Source: Paulinella micropora (lineage: Eukaryota > Cercozoa > Imbricatea > Euglyphida). From it: DNA of 35,617 bases. Below, in pieces: positions 21,244 through 31,526 of this stretch; position 1 is the stretch's first letter; every line of letters starts with the position of its first letter. The notes beneath the pieces are model-generated. The model was given only the letters and a program-made list of their open reading frames with translations. It had not been told where the DNA came from and made no database searches. Both the position numbers and the translations under genes were made by a program. The stretch lies in NCBI GenBank assembly GCA_009731375.1, contig BJOX01000117.1, forward strand, positions 15,274-50,890, given 5' to 3'.

Positions 21244-21345
21244 GTATATGTAAATATATATATATACATATATATATATATAATGTATGTATGAACACTA
21301 TATACTAGCTGTGTGGATGACCTTCAGTTATGTATGTATGAATTT
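20437..21345 (+). repeat. Six copies of a 50-bp unit ending CTTCAG, in a TATG array
   Basis: The unit runs AATAATTTACTAGCTGTGTT then GATGACCTTCAG, at about 20450, 20593, 20788, 20868, 21150 and 21297. Some copies carry AATAAAAAGTTACGAAGACT upstream. It resembles a branch point (TACTAGC) plus a 3' splice site (CTTCAG), but no coding sequence follows any copy. It may be an echo of an exon that is lost or lies elsewhere. (TATG)n and (TTTG) variants separate the copies. Confidence 0.75.
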
Positions 21346-21359
21346 ATGTAATAAGTATG

Positions 21360-21392
<33 letters not shown>

Positions 21393-21655
21393 ATATGTAT
21401 ATATATATATATATATTTGTATATATATATATATATATATATGGACCATCATGCTTGCCGCTGCTGCCTACACACACACACACACATACACACGCACACT
21501 CACAAACACATTCATAGTACATACGTAACGTCATGTGAAAAAATTTCGGCCAGGAAATATTTCGGCCAGTGATTTTTCACCGCAGAATACGTTGTTTTTG
21601 CACGAAACTTTGGGTGGCCGGAATTCTTCCCTAGTTTTTTCACCGCAAGATACGC

Positions 21656-21735
<80 letters not shown>
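21346..21735. repeat. CT, TA and AC tracts, a unique island, then ATT array
   Basis: (CT)n at 21361-21390, (TA)n to about 21441, a short unique piece, (AC)n at 21471-21500. A unique island at 21530-21655 follows, with two inner direct repeats (TTTCGGCCAG and TTTTTCACCGCA). (TTA)n then leads into the SINE at 21736. No supported exon. Confidence 0.85.
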
Positions 21736-21966
21736 GGACACCGTGATAGCCCAGTGGTCAAGTTCTACCATCTGGGCCCTGTCGCCAGTTCGATTCCCGT
21801 CGGTGCCACCAGTATTTTCATTGAACATACCGGTCCGTCTGGAAGTGTTGGAACTGCCCTTGCGGGGGTGTCATTAGAGCCTATCGTCAATTCTTCGTAC
21901 TCCCCTCACGGGTGAGACGATGGAGGCGCATGTGCAGAAATGCATCAGCCATTGACAGAGAAGCAC
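21736..21966 (+). mobile_element. tRNA-derived SINE, full length (231 bp), plus strand
   Basis: This is one of the two simplest full-length copies, with no inner duplication. The tRNA-like head at 21736-21811 has A box TAGCCCAGTGG, B box GTTCGATTCCC and terminal CCACCA. The body runs to TTGACAGAGAAGCAC, then (TAT)n. It matches the copy at 28050-28280 nearly base for base, so both are young. ATT repeats lie on both sides. Confidence 0.9.
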
Positions 21967-22003
<37 letters not shown>

Positions 22004-22329
22004 TAAATTCTTCACTTTTCCTTACAGGCAAGCATGTATGTATGTATGTATGGTTGTATGGTTGTATGTATGTATGTATGTATGGTATGTATGGTATGTA
22101 TGGTATGTATGGTATGTATGGTTTGTATGGTATGTATGGTATGGTATGTATGGTATGTATGTATTTATGTATGTATGTATGTATGTATGTATGTATACCG
22201 CTGTTGCACCTTAGTATTTATGTATGTATGTATGTATGTATGTATGTATGTATGTATGTGTGTATGTATGTATACCGCTGTTGCACCTTAGTATGTACGT
22301 ATGTATGTATGTATGTATGTATGTACATA

Positions 22330-22372
<43 letters not shown>

Positions 22373-22384
22373 CTGTGGTTATAG
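21967..22384 (+). repeat. ATT, TATG and TA arrays with inverted echoes of the QAAKIQ exon
   Basis: After (TAT)n, TTACAGGCAAGCATG at 22022-22036 repeats the acceptor and first bases of the exon at 22385. (TATG)n/(TATGG)n follows. TACCGCTGTTGCACC at 22196-22210 and again at about 22272-22288 is the reverse complement of that exon's donor end (CAACAGCGGTA). A TA tract ends in TCGCTGTGGTTATAG. Confidence 0.82.
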
Positions 22385-22449
22385 GCAAGCAGCGAAGATA
22401 CAGAAGGAACAAGAAAGCCGCTGGCAAGCATTAGCGACTGCGCAACAGC

Positions 22450-22450
<1 letters not shown>
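22385..22450 (+). CDS. Short exon encoding an amphipathic helix ([13 protein letters not shown])
   Basis: One base completes Arg, then 21 codons read [20 protein letters not shown] and Q, with two bases of Arg left over (phase 2). The 3' splice site is GTTATAG and the 5' splice site is GCG|GTATAT. The sequence is rich in Gln, Ala, Lys and Glu and looks like a helix or coiled-coil linker. Phase in and out agree with the neighbours at 19198 and 23207. No domain is recognised. Confidence 0.62.
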
Positions 22451-22502
<52 letters not shown>

Positions 22503-22533
22503 ATATATATATGTGTATATATATGTATATATG

Positions 22534-22567
<34 letters not shown>

Positions 22568-22625
22568 TGTATGCATGTATGCATGTATGCAAGCTGCTAG
22601 CAAGCCTTAGCGACTGCGCAACAGC

Positions 22626-22709
<84 letters not shown>

Positions 22710-22780
22710 TGTATGTATGTATGTATGTATGTATGTATGTATGTATAGGTAGATAGATAGATAGATAGATAGATAGATAC

Positions 22781-22845
<65 letters not shown>

Positions 22846-22931
22846 CGATGTATGTATGCATGTATATATATATATATATATATATATATGTCTATAGACC
22901 AGAAGCACGGGGTTTCAGTTTATCAATCTGT

Positions 22932-23019
<88 letters not shown>

Positions 23020-23056
23020 GTAGATAGGTAGGTAGGTAGGTAGGTAGGTAGGTAGG

Positions 23057-23117
<61 letters not shown>

Positions 23118-23206
23118 CGATAGATAGATCGATAGATAGATAGATAGATAGATAGGTAGATAGACAAGGTAGATATACAGACATACAACTACATATTTTT
23201 ATGCAG
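22451..23206 (+). repeat. TA, TATG, GATA arrays with a second QAAKIQ exon echo
   Basis: (TA)n, (TATG)n, an echo of the exon's 3' half with donor at 22590-22626 (ending GACTGCGCAACAGCG|GTATAT), (TA)n, (TATG)n, (GATA)n at 22746-22845, TA, a unique 35-bp piece at 22897-22935, then (GATA)n with a (GGTA)n block at 23017-23057. The last 35 bp before the exon are unique and end TTTTTATGCAG. Confidence 0.9.
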
Positions 23207-23262
23207 GACGGCAACGCGACGTCAAAGCGCGCATGCTCTTTCTATACCACTGCCTGCCAAAG
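23207..23262 (+). CDS. Short exon ([18 protein letters not shown])
   Basis: Entering in phase 2 (G completes Arg) it gives 18 codons, [18 protein letters not shown], and one base of Gly (phase 1). The 3' splice site is TTTTTATGCAG and the 5' splice site is AAG|GTGATG. The sequence is non-repetitive, unlike its surroundings. I recognise no domain. In another frame the exon is also open ([12 protein letters not shown]...), but only the frame given here fits the neighbours. Confidence 0.6.
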
Positions 23263-23837
<575 letters not shown>

Positions 23838-23888
23838 GACAACGTACGCGGCAGCAGACGTACCGATCTACTTCTGTCCGCAATATTG
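23838..23888 (+). CDS. Short basic exon ([16 protein letters not shown])
   Basis: Entering in phase 1 (GA completes Gly), 16 codons read [16 protein letters not shown] and one base of Gly remains (phase 1). The 3' splice site is TGTATAG. The 5' splice site is TTG|GTATTG, leading straight into (GATT)n. It is Arg/Thr/Ser-rich with no recognised domain. The alternative frame ([17 protein letters not shown]) is also open but would break the phase chain. Confidence 0.55.
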
Positions 23889-25340
<1,452 letters not shown>

Positions 25341-25433
25341 GCAAAATCAAAGAATTTGTGTTAGATTCTAGTAACATTTCCACGGCGCTGTATCCCAACT
25401 CGAACGATGCGCCACGCGACGTGCATCCGCGAG
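25341..25433 (+). CDS. Exon (KIKEFVLDSSNISTALYPNS)
   Basis: Entering in phase 1 (GC completes Gly), 30 codons read KIKEFVLDSSNISTALYPNS, then NDAPRDVHPR, with one base of Gly remaining. The 3' splice site is GATCACAG and the 5' splice site is GAG|GTATGT. A second copy of the exon at about 26326-26425 keeps most residues (ALYPSSHDAPRDLHRR), with changes that look conservative. This shows that the reading frame has been under selection or that the copies are recent. I recognise no domain. Confidence 0.68.
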
Positions 25434-25690
25434 GTATGTATGCCTGTAGAAGAAATTTACGTGTGTTTGATTGATTGATTGATTGATTGGTTGGTTGGTT
25501 GGTTGGTTGGTTGTTTGGTTATTTGGTTGATTGGTTATTGGGCTGGCTGGTTGGTTGGTTGGTTGGTTGGTTGGTTGGGTGGTTGGGTTGGGTTGCGTTG
25601 GGTTGGGTTGGGTTGGGTGGGGTTGTTCGTTGGTTGGTTGGTTGGTTGGTTGGTTGGTTGTCTGCTCGTTTGGTTGGTCTATTGGTTGAC

Positions 25691-25733
<43 letters not shown>

Positions 25734-25849
25734 CTGATTGACTGATTGATTGATTGATTGATTGATTGATTAATTAATTAATTAATTGATTGCTTGGTTG
25801 ATTGATTGGTTAATTAATTGATGGTTTGGTTGGTTGGTTGGTTGGTTGG

Positions 25850-25883
<34 letters not shown>

Positions 25884-26047
25884 TGATTGATTGATTGATT
25901 GATTGATTGATCGAGCGATCGAGCGATCGAGCGATCGAATTGATCGAATAGATTGAATAGATTGAATTGATTGAATTGATTGAATTGATTGCATTATTGA
26001 ATTGATTGAATGATTGAATGATTGATTGATTGATTGATTGATTGATG

Positions 26048-26090
<43 letters not shown>

Positions 26091-26218
26091 CCTTGCTTGC
26101 TTGGTTGCTTGATCTGTTTCCGTGACCTGTATCGAATCAATCAATCAATCAATCAATCAATCGGAAGCTTTCTCGGTATCATTTGTAGCAATTTCCCTGA
26201 AAATTGTCATTCCCCCCA

Positions 26219-26279
<61 letters not shown>

Positions 26280-26325
26280 ACACACACACACCTTCTCAAA
26301 CTTTGCTCTACCGTGTGTGTTAGAT
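25434..26325. repeat. GGTT and GATT arrays and a 59-base poly-C tract
   Basis: (GGTT)n with GGGTT units at 25488-25680, (GATT)n with GATC and AATT units to about 26095, (AATC)n at 26136-26162, a unique 55-bp piece, then 59 C (26221-26279) and (CA)n. No gene. Confidence 0.93.
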
Positions 26326-26458
26326 TCCAGTAATATTTCCACAGCGTTGTATCCGAGCTCACATGATGCGCCCCGCGACCTGCACCGGCGCCCCGCGCTG
26401 TTCACGGAAGATCAGACGCAGTGGTCGTGGGGACTGATTTGTTTGTTTACTTGTTTAT
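26326..26458 (+). pseudogene. Second copy of the SNISTALYP exon, extended
   Basis: From GTGTGTTAGATTCCAGTAAT the copy follows the exon at 25341 in frame (VLDSSNISTALYPSSHDAP, RDLHRR). It then continues PALFTEDQTQWSWG, where the first copy has its donor. The AAGATCAGACGCAGTGG part resembles the micro-exon at 26638 (AAGACCAGACGCAATGG). TTAG|AT could act as a 3' splice site in the phase left by 25433, so this could be an extra coding exon rather than a dead copy. Confidence 0.55.
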
Positions 26459-26620
26459 CACATAAAAGCATGCACTAGCAATTACCCTGGTAATTACTCT
26501 TAATGTGGTTAGCTTCCCGGAGAAATTGCCCACGTAGCCGGCTACGTGGGCAATTTCCCCGGGAAGCTAACCACATTAAGAGTAATTACCAGGGTAGTTT
26601 CTGGTGCATGCTTTTATGTG
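26459..26620. repeat. 162-bp near-perfect palindrome (foldback or MITE-like)
   Basis: Arms 26459-26539 and 26540-26620 are inverse complements of 81 bp each with about five mismatches and no spacer. The outer ends are CACATAAAAGCATGCAC and the centre is GTAGCC/GGCTAC. It is unique sequence, not microsatellite. No clear target-site duplication was found; TTTAT on the left against TATGT on the right is not convincing. It could be a foldback transposon or a template-switch product. Confidence 0.88.
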
Positions 26621-26637
26621 TATGTTGCTAGTTACAG

Positions 26638-26659
26638 AAAGACCAGACGCAATGGTTCT
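26638..26659 (+). CDS. Candidate 22-bp micro-exon (ERPDAMVL)
   Basis: CTAGTTACAG|AA gives Glu across the junction, then RPDAMV and two bases of Leu, with donor TCT|GTCTAC. It is needed to carry phase 1 from 25433 to the phase-2 entry of the exon at 28572. The weak donor and the short length keep confidence low. An alternative is that the copy at 26326 supplies the exon here. Confidence 0.38.
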
Positions 26660-26661
26660 GT

Positions 26662-26707
<46 letters not shown>

Positions 26708-26708
26708 A

Positions 26709-26741
<33 letters not shown>

Positions 26742-26754
26742 GTTATTATTGTTA

Positions 26755-26827
<73 letters not shown>

Positions 26828-26899
26828 TATTACTATTATTATTATTATTATGATTATTATTATTATTATTATTGTTAATATTATTATTATTATTATTGT
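26660..26899. repeat. TAC array passing into ATT array
   Basis: (CTA)n to about 26706, then (TTA)n with GTT and ACT units up to the SINE head at 26900. Confidence 0.95.
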
Positions 26900-26996
26900 G
26901 GACACCGTGATAGCCCAGTGGTCAAGTTCTACCATCTGGGCCCTGTCGCCAGTTCGATTCCCGTCGGTGCCACCAGTATTTTCATTGAACATACCG
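26900..26996 (+). mobile_element. SINE 5' part, cut by a gap
   Basis: GGACACCGTGATAGCCCAGTGG through the B box, CCACCAG and CATTGAACATACCG, then 128 N (26997-27124). ATT repeats precede it. Confidence 0.88.
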
Positions 26997-27124
26997 NNNN
27001 NNNNNNNNNNNNNNNNNNNNNNNNNNNNNNNNNNNNNNNNNNNNNNNNNNNNNNNNNNNNNNNNNNNNNNNNNNNNNNNNNNNNNNNNNNNNNNNNNNNN
27101 NNNNNNNNNNNNNNNNNNNNNNNN
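26997..27124. other. Assembly gap, 128 N
   Basis: Unknown bases between a SINE head and the repeat shared with 3945-4270. Confidence 0.99.
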
Positions 27125-27642
27125 TCTTAAACTCCGCATATGCTGGTTGATAGCCCAGGACCCAGCAGACACCAGATTGTTATGGGTGGGGTTTCGAGGC
27201 AGCTCTAGCAACCGCGCTTGGTGTATGCACTTGCACATTCGGTGACGTCTTGCAAGAGGTTGCTGGGACTGCGGAATAACCTCGGCTTAGTGCAGTCTTG
27301 CCCTCAGGAGCTCCATCGGTGGCCCCGATCATCAGGCGAGAGACTGACACGGGGGGGTGGAGGACCTCGAACAAGGGTATTGGAGGCTTATGTCCGTTGA
27401 GGATATGCCATTAGCTGCATCAGTACGCCTCAGATATAGTAAATCTGCCTTGGAGTGTTGACTGTGACATATTTGAGGGAAATCCCGATGAAAAAACCTA
27501 GTCACACTTGCTAAACAGAGTTCCAGCCCAATGGCCTCAAGGCGTTAAACTGTGACGCCAACTCATAACCCTTTGGTGGTAGATGCTGGGGAGGAGGGTC
27601 GTTGCGCGCGTAAAAGATCTTAAACTCCGCATATGCTGGTTG
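27125..27642 (-). mobile_element. Inverted copy of the dispersed repeat at 3945-4270, longer
   Basis: 27125-27274 is the reverse complement of 3945-4094. It then extends with about 150 bp not seen in the first copy (GAATAACCTCGGCTTAGTGC to GCATCAGTACGCCTCAG). It then shows AAATCTGCCTTG...TGTTGACTGTGACAT to TAAACTCCGCATATGCTGGT, the reverse complement of 4065-4270. The order implies two joined copies or a tandem arrangement. No reverse transcriptase motif is visible. Confidence 0.65.
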
Positions 27643-27878
27643 NNNNNNNNNNNNNNNNNNNNNNNNNNNNNNNNNNNNNNNNNNNNNNNNNNNNNNNNNN
27701 NNNNNNNNNNNNNNNNNNNNNNNNNNNNNNNNNNNNNNNNNNNNNNNNNNNNNNNNNNNNNNNNNNNNNNNNNNNNNNNNNNNNNNNNNNNNNNNNNNNN
27801 NNNNNNNNNNNNNNNNNNNNNNNNNNNNNNNNNNNNNNNNNNNNNNNNNNNNNNNNNNNNNNNNNNNNNNNNNNNNNN
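27643..27878. other. Assembly gap, 236 N
   Basis: Unknown bases. The flanks are the dispersed repeat on the left and a SINE 3' end on the right. Confidence 0.99.
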
Positions 27879-27963
27879 TATCGTCAATTCTTCGTACTCC
27901 CCTCACGGGTGAGACGATGGAGGCGCATGTGCAGAAATGCATCAGCCATTGACAGAGAATCAC
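27879..27963 (+). mobile_element. SINE 3' part after the gap
   Basis: TATCGTCAATTCTTCGTACT to TTGACAGAGAATCAC, then (TAT)n with CAC and ATC units to 28049. Its head would lie in the gap or be missing. Confidence 0.85.
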
Positions 27964-28001
27964 TATTATTATCACTATTATTATCACTATAACTGTCACT
28001 A

Positions 28002-28048
<47 letters not shown>

Positions 28049-28049
28049 T

Positions 28050-28280
28050 GGACACCGTGATAGCCCAGTGGTCAAGTTCTACCATCTGGGCCCTGTCGCC
28101 AGTTCGATTCCCGTCGGTGCCACCAGTATTTTCATTGAACATACCGGTCCGTCTGGAAGTGTTGGAACTGCCCTTGCGGGGGTGTCATTAGAGCTTATCG
28201 TCAATTCTTCGTACTCCCCTCACGGGTGAGACGATGGAGGCGCATGTGCAGATATGCATCAGCCATTGACAGAGAAGCAC
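28050..28280 (+). mobile_element. tRNA-derived SINE, full length (231 bp), plus strand
   Basis: Complete head with A and B boxes and CCACCA, body and TTGACAGAGAAGCAC end. It matches the copy at 21736-21966 almost exactly. (TAT)n lies on both sides. Confidence 0.9.
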
Positions 28281-28334
<54 letters not shown>

Positions 28335-28493
28335 CATCATCACCATCATCATCATTATCATGATTATTACTATTATGGCTATCATCATCGACATTATTAT
28401 TACGACTTCTTCTCTATGTTTTGTTGCAGGCTGCCATCTCACGACCGTTCGCAGGACACTATCTCCCTCCTCTCTTATTATTATTATTATTAA

Positions 28494-28570
<77 letters not shown>

Positions 28571-28571
28571 G
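28281..28571 (+). repeat. ATT/ATC arrays with an echo of the next exon's start
   Basis: (TAT)n and (ATC)n to about 28405, then TTTTGTTGCAG|GCTGCCATCTCACG at 28430-28475, which matches the start of the exon at 28572 (CGTTCGCAGGACACTA, CTCCCTCCTC). It breaks off into (TTA)n. The acceptor of this echo is stronger than that of the longer copy, so it could be used in splicing. Confidence 0.85.
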
Positions 28572-28633
28572 GCTGGCAGCTAATGCCCGTTCGCAGGACA
28601 CTACCTCCCTCCTCCCTGCCGACCAAAACAGCG
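28572..28633 (+). CDS. Exon (LAANARSQDTTSLLPADQNS)
   Basis: One base completes Leu, then 20 codons read LAANARSQDTTSLLPADQNS, and one base of Gly remains if the donor is GCG|GTCTGT. The 3' splice site is ATTATTAG, the end of an ATT array. Other donors within 7 bp (CT|GTGTGA, T|GTGATG) are possible; the next in-frame stop lies in the 39-bp repeat that follows. The sequence is Ser/Asp/Leu-rich with no recognised domain. Confidence 0.55.
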
Positions 28634-28904
28634 GTCTGTGTGATGATATAGCAGAAAATATGACACCATGAGATATGTGTGATGATATAGCAGAAAATAT
28701 GACACAATGAGATATGTGGATGATATAGCAGAAAATATGACACAATGAGATATGTGGATGATATGGCAGAAAATATGACAATGAGATACGTGGATGATAT
28801 AGCAGAAAATATGACACAATGAGATATGTGGTTGATATAGCAGAAAATATGACACAATGAGATATGTATGTTGTAGCTCTGCATATCCGAAGACATAGGC
28901 ATCC

Positions 28905-28972
<68 letters not shown>

Positions 28973-29093
28973 TTGTTTTTCGGTAGGCCTGGTCATCCAT
29001 CGTTCGGGACAAAAAGGCAAACACCGCGAGCCGGACAATATAGAAGAAAATATGACACAGTGAGATATGTATGTTGTATTGTTTTTACGTTAG
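28634..29093 (+). repeat. 39-bp minisatellite, GATA array and an echo of the next exon
   Basis: Six copies of GATGATATAGCAGAAAATAT plus GACACAATGAGATATGTG span 28641-28870. A 50-bp unique piece and (GATA)n follow. An echo GGTAG|GCCTGGTCATCCATCG runs at 28987-29038 and ends in the same minisatellite unit (TAGAAGAAAATATGACACAG). Unit and exon start thus duplicated together. Confidence 0.9.
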
Positions 29094-29163
29094 GCCTGGT
29101 CATCCATCGCTTGGGACAAAAAGGCAAAAGCCGCGAGCCGGAAAAACGCAATCCACCATCCAG
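29094..29163 (+). CDS. Basic exon (LVIHRLGQKGKSREPEKRNP)
   Basis: GC completes Gly, then 22 codons LVIHRLGQKGKSREPEKRNP and PS, with two bases of Arg (phase 2). The 3' splice site is TTTACGTTAG and the 5' splice site is CAG|GTGTGT, at the first unit of a GT array. It is Lys/Arg-rich, perhaps a disordered basic linker. The echo at 28987 is truncated after GAGCCGG. Confidence 0.62.
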
Positions 29164-29172
29164 GTGTGTGTG

Positions 29173-29260
<88 letters not shown>

Positions 29261-29323
29261 CGATTCATTGATTCATTGATTGATTGATTCATTGATTGAT
29301 TGATTCATTGATTGATTGATAGG

Positions 29324-29360
<37 letters not shown>

Positions 29361-29640
29361 AGATTGATAGATTGATTGAATGTGATTGATTGATTGATTG
29401 ATAGATTAGATTGATAGATTGATAGATTGATAGATTGATAGATTGATAGATTGATAGATTGATAGATTGATATTTCTGCACGCAGCACATTTGCATGTTC
29501 GTTTGGATGTATGCGTGGAAAGATGGATAAATGGATTGATGGATGCATGGATGGATGGATGGATGGATGGTCATAGATCGTTTCAATACTGTCCCGATGT
29601 AATAACGTTTGGATTTACATAGTACTTTATTTCTCTGCAG
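29164..29640. repeat. GT, GA, GATT/GATA and GGAT arrays, then a normal 3' intron end
   Basis: (GT)n to 29203, (GA)n to 29227, (GATT)n with GATAGATT units to about 29470, a unique piece, (GGAT)n at 29522-29568, then 70 bp of unique intron ending TTATTTCTCTGCAG, a textbook 3' splice site. Confidence 0.93.
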
Positions 29641-29882
29641 GCATGCCACGCCAGGCGAGGCGGACATCTTGGGCCTGTGGTCAGACAGCGACGTGACTGC
29701 CCATGGCTACAGCGACGTGACTGCCCATGGCTACGCGGCTGCGCCAAGCAATGGCTACAGCGACGTGACTGCCCATGGCTACGCGGCTGCGCCAAGCCAT
29801 GGCAGCGACGTGACTGCCCATGGCTACGCGGCTGCGCCAAGCCATGGCTCACTGCGTGGCTTGGCACATGGCCCCATGCGCG
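29641..29882 (+). CDS. Exon with four SDVTAHGY repeats and ADILGLW
   Basis: One base completes Arg, then 80 codons and one base of Gly. It starts HATPGEADILGLWSDSD, followed by four SDVTAHGY units, three of them extended by AAAPS(H/N)G, and ends SLRGLAHGPMRG. The repeat units (24-45 bp) are almost identical in DNA, including third positions, so the expansion is recent. Acidic-hydrophobic ADILGLW could be a short linear motif, but I cannot assign it. The 3' splice site is CTCTGCAG and the 5' splice site is CGCG|GTATCG. GC content is far above that of the flanking introns. Confidence 0.75.
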
Positions 29883-30133
29883 GTATCGATGCACATGTAT
29901 TTCTTCATGACTGTTATTTTAATTATTTGATAATAAGTATTACTTATTCCATTCATTCATTTATTTATCCATTTATAGTTTTGTTTGTTTACTTGTTTAA
30001 TTTCATTACTTATTTATTTAGAAAATGTGTTTGTATGTTTTAGTTGCTTGTTTCTTTGCCTATCTTACTTATTCACTTAGAAATGTGTGTTGTACGTTTT
30101 AGTTGCTTTGTTTCTTTGCCTATCTTTCTGCAG
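29883..30133. other. Ordinary AT-rich intron with a two-copy repeat
   Basis: A 251-bp intron with little microsatellite, the most normal-looking in the window. GTTTTAGTTGCTT...GTTTCTTTGCCTATCTT is present twice (about 30036-30067 and 30096-30127); the second copy ends in the 3' splice site TCTTTCTGCAG. So the acceptor region is duplicated here too. Confidence 0.85.
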
Positions 30134-30398
30134 GCACAAGCGGCGGTGGCACTGCCCACCAGGCCCCTCCGGCCCGCGCCACCCGCGACCCCAGCGGCCC
30201 CCGCAGCGTGTCCTCCACGGCCGGGCCACCACCCCGCCCTGACAGCTGGAACCCCTTCACAATGGATGAGCTCCTGCTAGAACTCAATAGTAGTAGCGAC
30301 AACAGTCATAACAACAACGACACAGTGGATAATAATAGCAAGTCCGCCGTAACGGTTACTAATCCGTTACCCGGCGGCCCGGACACCCCGCCCGGAAG
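30134..30398 (+). CDS. Pro/Gly-rich exon with an NPF motif
   Basis: GC completes Gly, then 87 codons and two bases of Arg. The first half ([20 protein letters not shown]...GPPPRPD) is Pro/Gly/Ala-rich. Then [20 protein letters not shown] follows, with NPF at 30250-30258, and an Asn/Ser/Asp-rich stretch ending [11 protein letters not shown] tripeptides bind EH domains (Eps15, intersectin type) and are found in the tails of synaptojanin and other endocytic proteins. The amphipathic MDELLLEL helix next to it may be a second docking motif. The 3' splice site is CTTTCTGCAG and the 5' splice site is AAG|GTATCT. Confidence 0.78.
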
Positions 30399-30399
30399 G

Positions 30400-30482
<83 letters not shown>

Positions 30483-30484
30483 AG
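30399..30484 (+). repeat. 86-bp intron made only of TATC repeats
   Basis: The whole intron is GTATCTATC...CTATCTATAG. The donor GTATCT is a repeat unit in phase, and the acceptor TATAG needs one base change from TATC. No other intron sequence is present. Confidence 0.85.
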
Positions 30485-30527
30485 GCAACGAAAAAGCACG
30501 ACCGGCGCGCCACCACCTTCTGGCCAG
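30485..30527 (+). CDS. Short exon ([14 protein letters not shown])
   Basis: One base completes Arg, then 14 codons [14 protein letters not shown], ending in phase 0 at CAG|GTATCT. It lies between two (TATC)n introns that have the same donor sequence. Basic and Pro-rich; no recognised domain. Phase in and out match both neighbours. Confidence 0.65.
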
Positions 30528-31126
<599 letters not shown>

Positions 31127-31168
31127 GCAGACAGGCGGGGTAACTTACGTGGAAGGAGCGATCGAGAA
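31127..31168 (+). CDS. Short basic exon (ADRRGNLRGRSDRE)
   Basis: Fourteen codons in phase 0 on both sides. The donor GAA|GTAAGT matches the general eukaryotic consensus better than any other in the window. The 3' splice site is GATTGTCAG. Arg-rich, with no recognised domain. The echo 160 bp upstream lacks a good donor. Confidence 0.6.
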
Positions 31169-31206
31169 GTAAGTACAATGACTATCTCGATGTCCGCACC
31201 AATTTA

Positions 31207-31278
<72 letters not shown>

Positions 31279-31282
31279 CATG

Positions 31283-31315
<33 letters not shown>

Positions 31316-31322
31316 GTTGTTG

Positions 31323-31360
<38 letters not shown>

Positions 31361-31377
31361 TATATTTTGTGTTGATA

Positions 31378-31422
<45 letters not shown>

Positions 31423-31472
31423 CATTATTATTATCATTATTATTATTATTGTTCTTCTTCTTCTTCTTCTTC

Positions 31473-31526
<54 letters not shown>

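Noticed and set aside
21736-21811. A functional tRNA gene
   Set aside because: The head has A and B boxes and a CCA end, but a proper anticodon arm cannot be folded and the same sequence heads every SINE copy. It is a tRNA relic in a mobile element.
22898-22932. Exon after TCTATAG ([10 protein letters not shown])
   Set aside because: Its inclusion would create a stop at the junction with the exon at 23207, while skipping it keeps the frame. It is probably intron.
25560-25625. Telomere-like GGGTT repeats
   Set aside because: They are short, imperfect and grade into a GGTT array on both sides. They lie in the middle of a gene.
29883-29940. Read-through of the SDVTAHGY exon past 29882
   Set aside because: The frame continues (IDAHVFLHD) but GTATCG is a usable donor and the phase-1 join to 30134 gives a long coherent exon.
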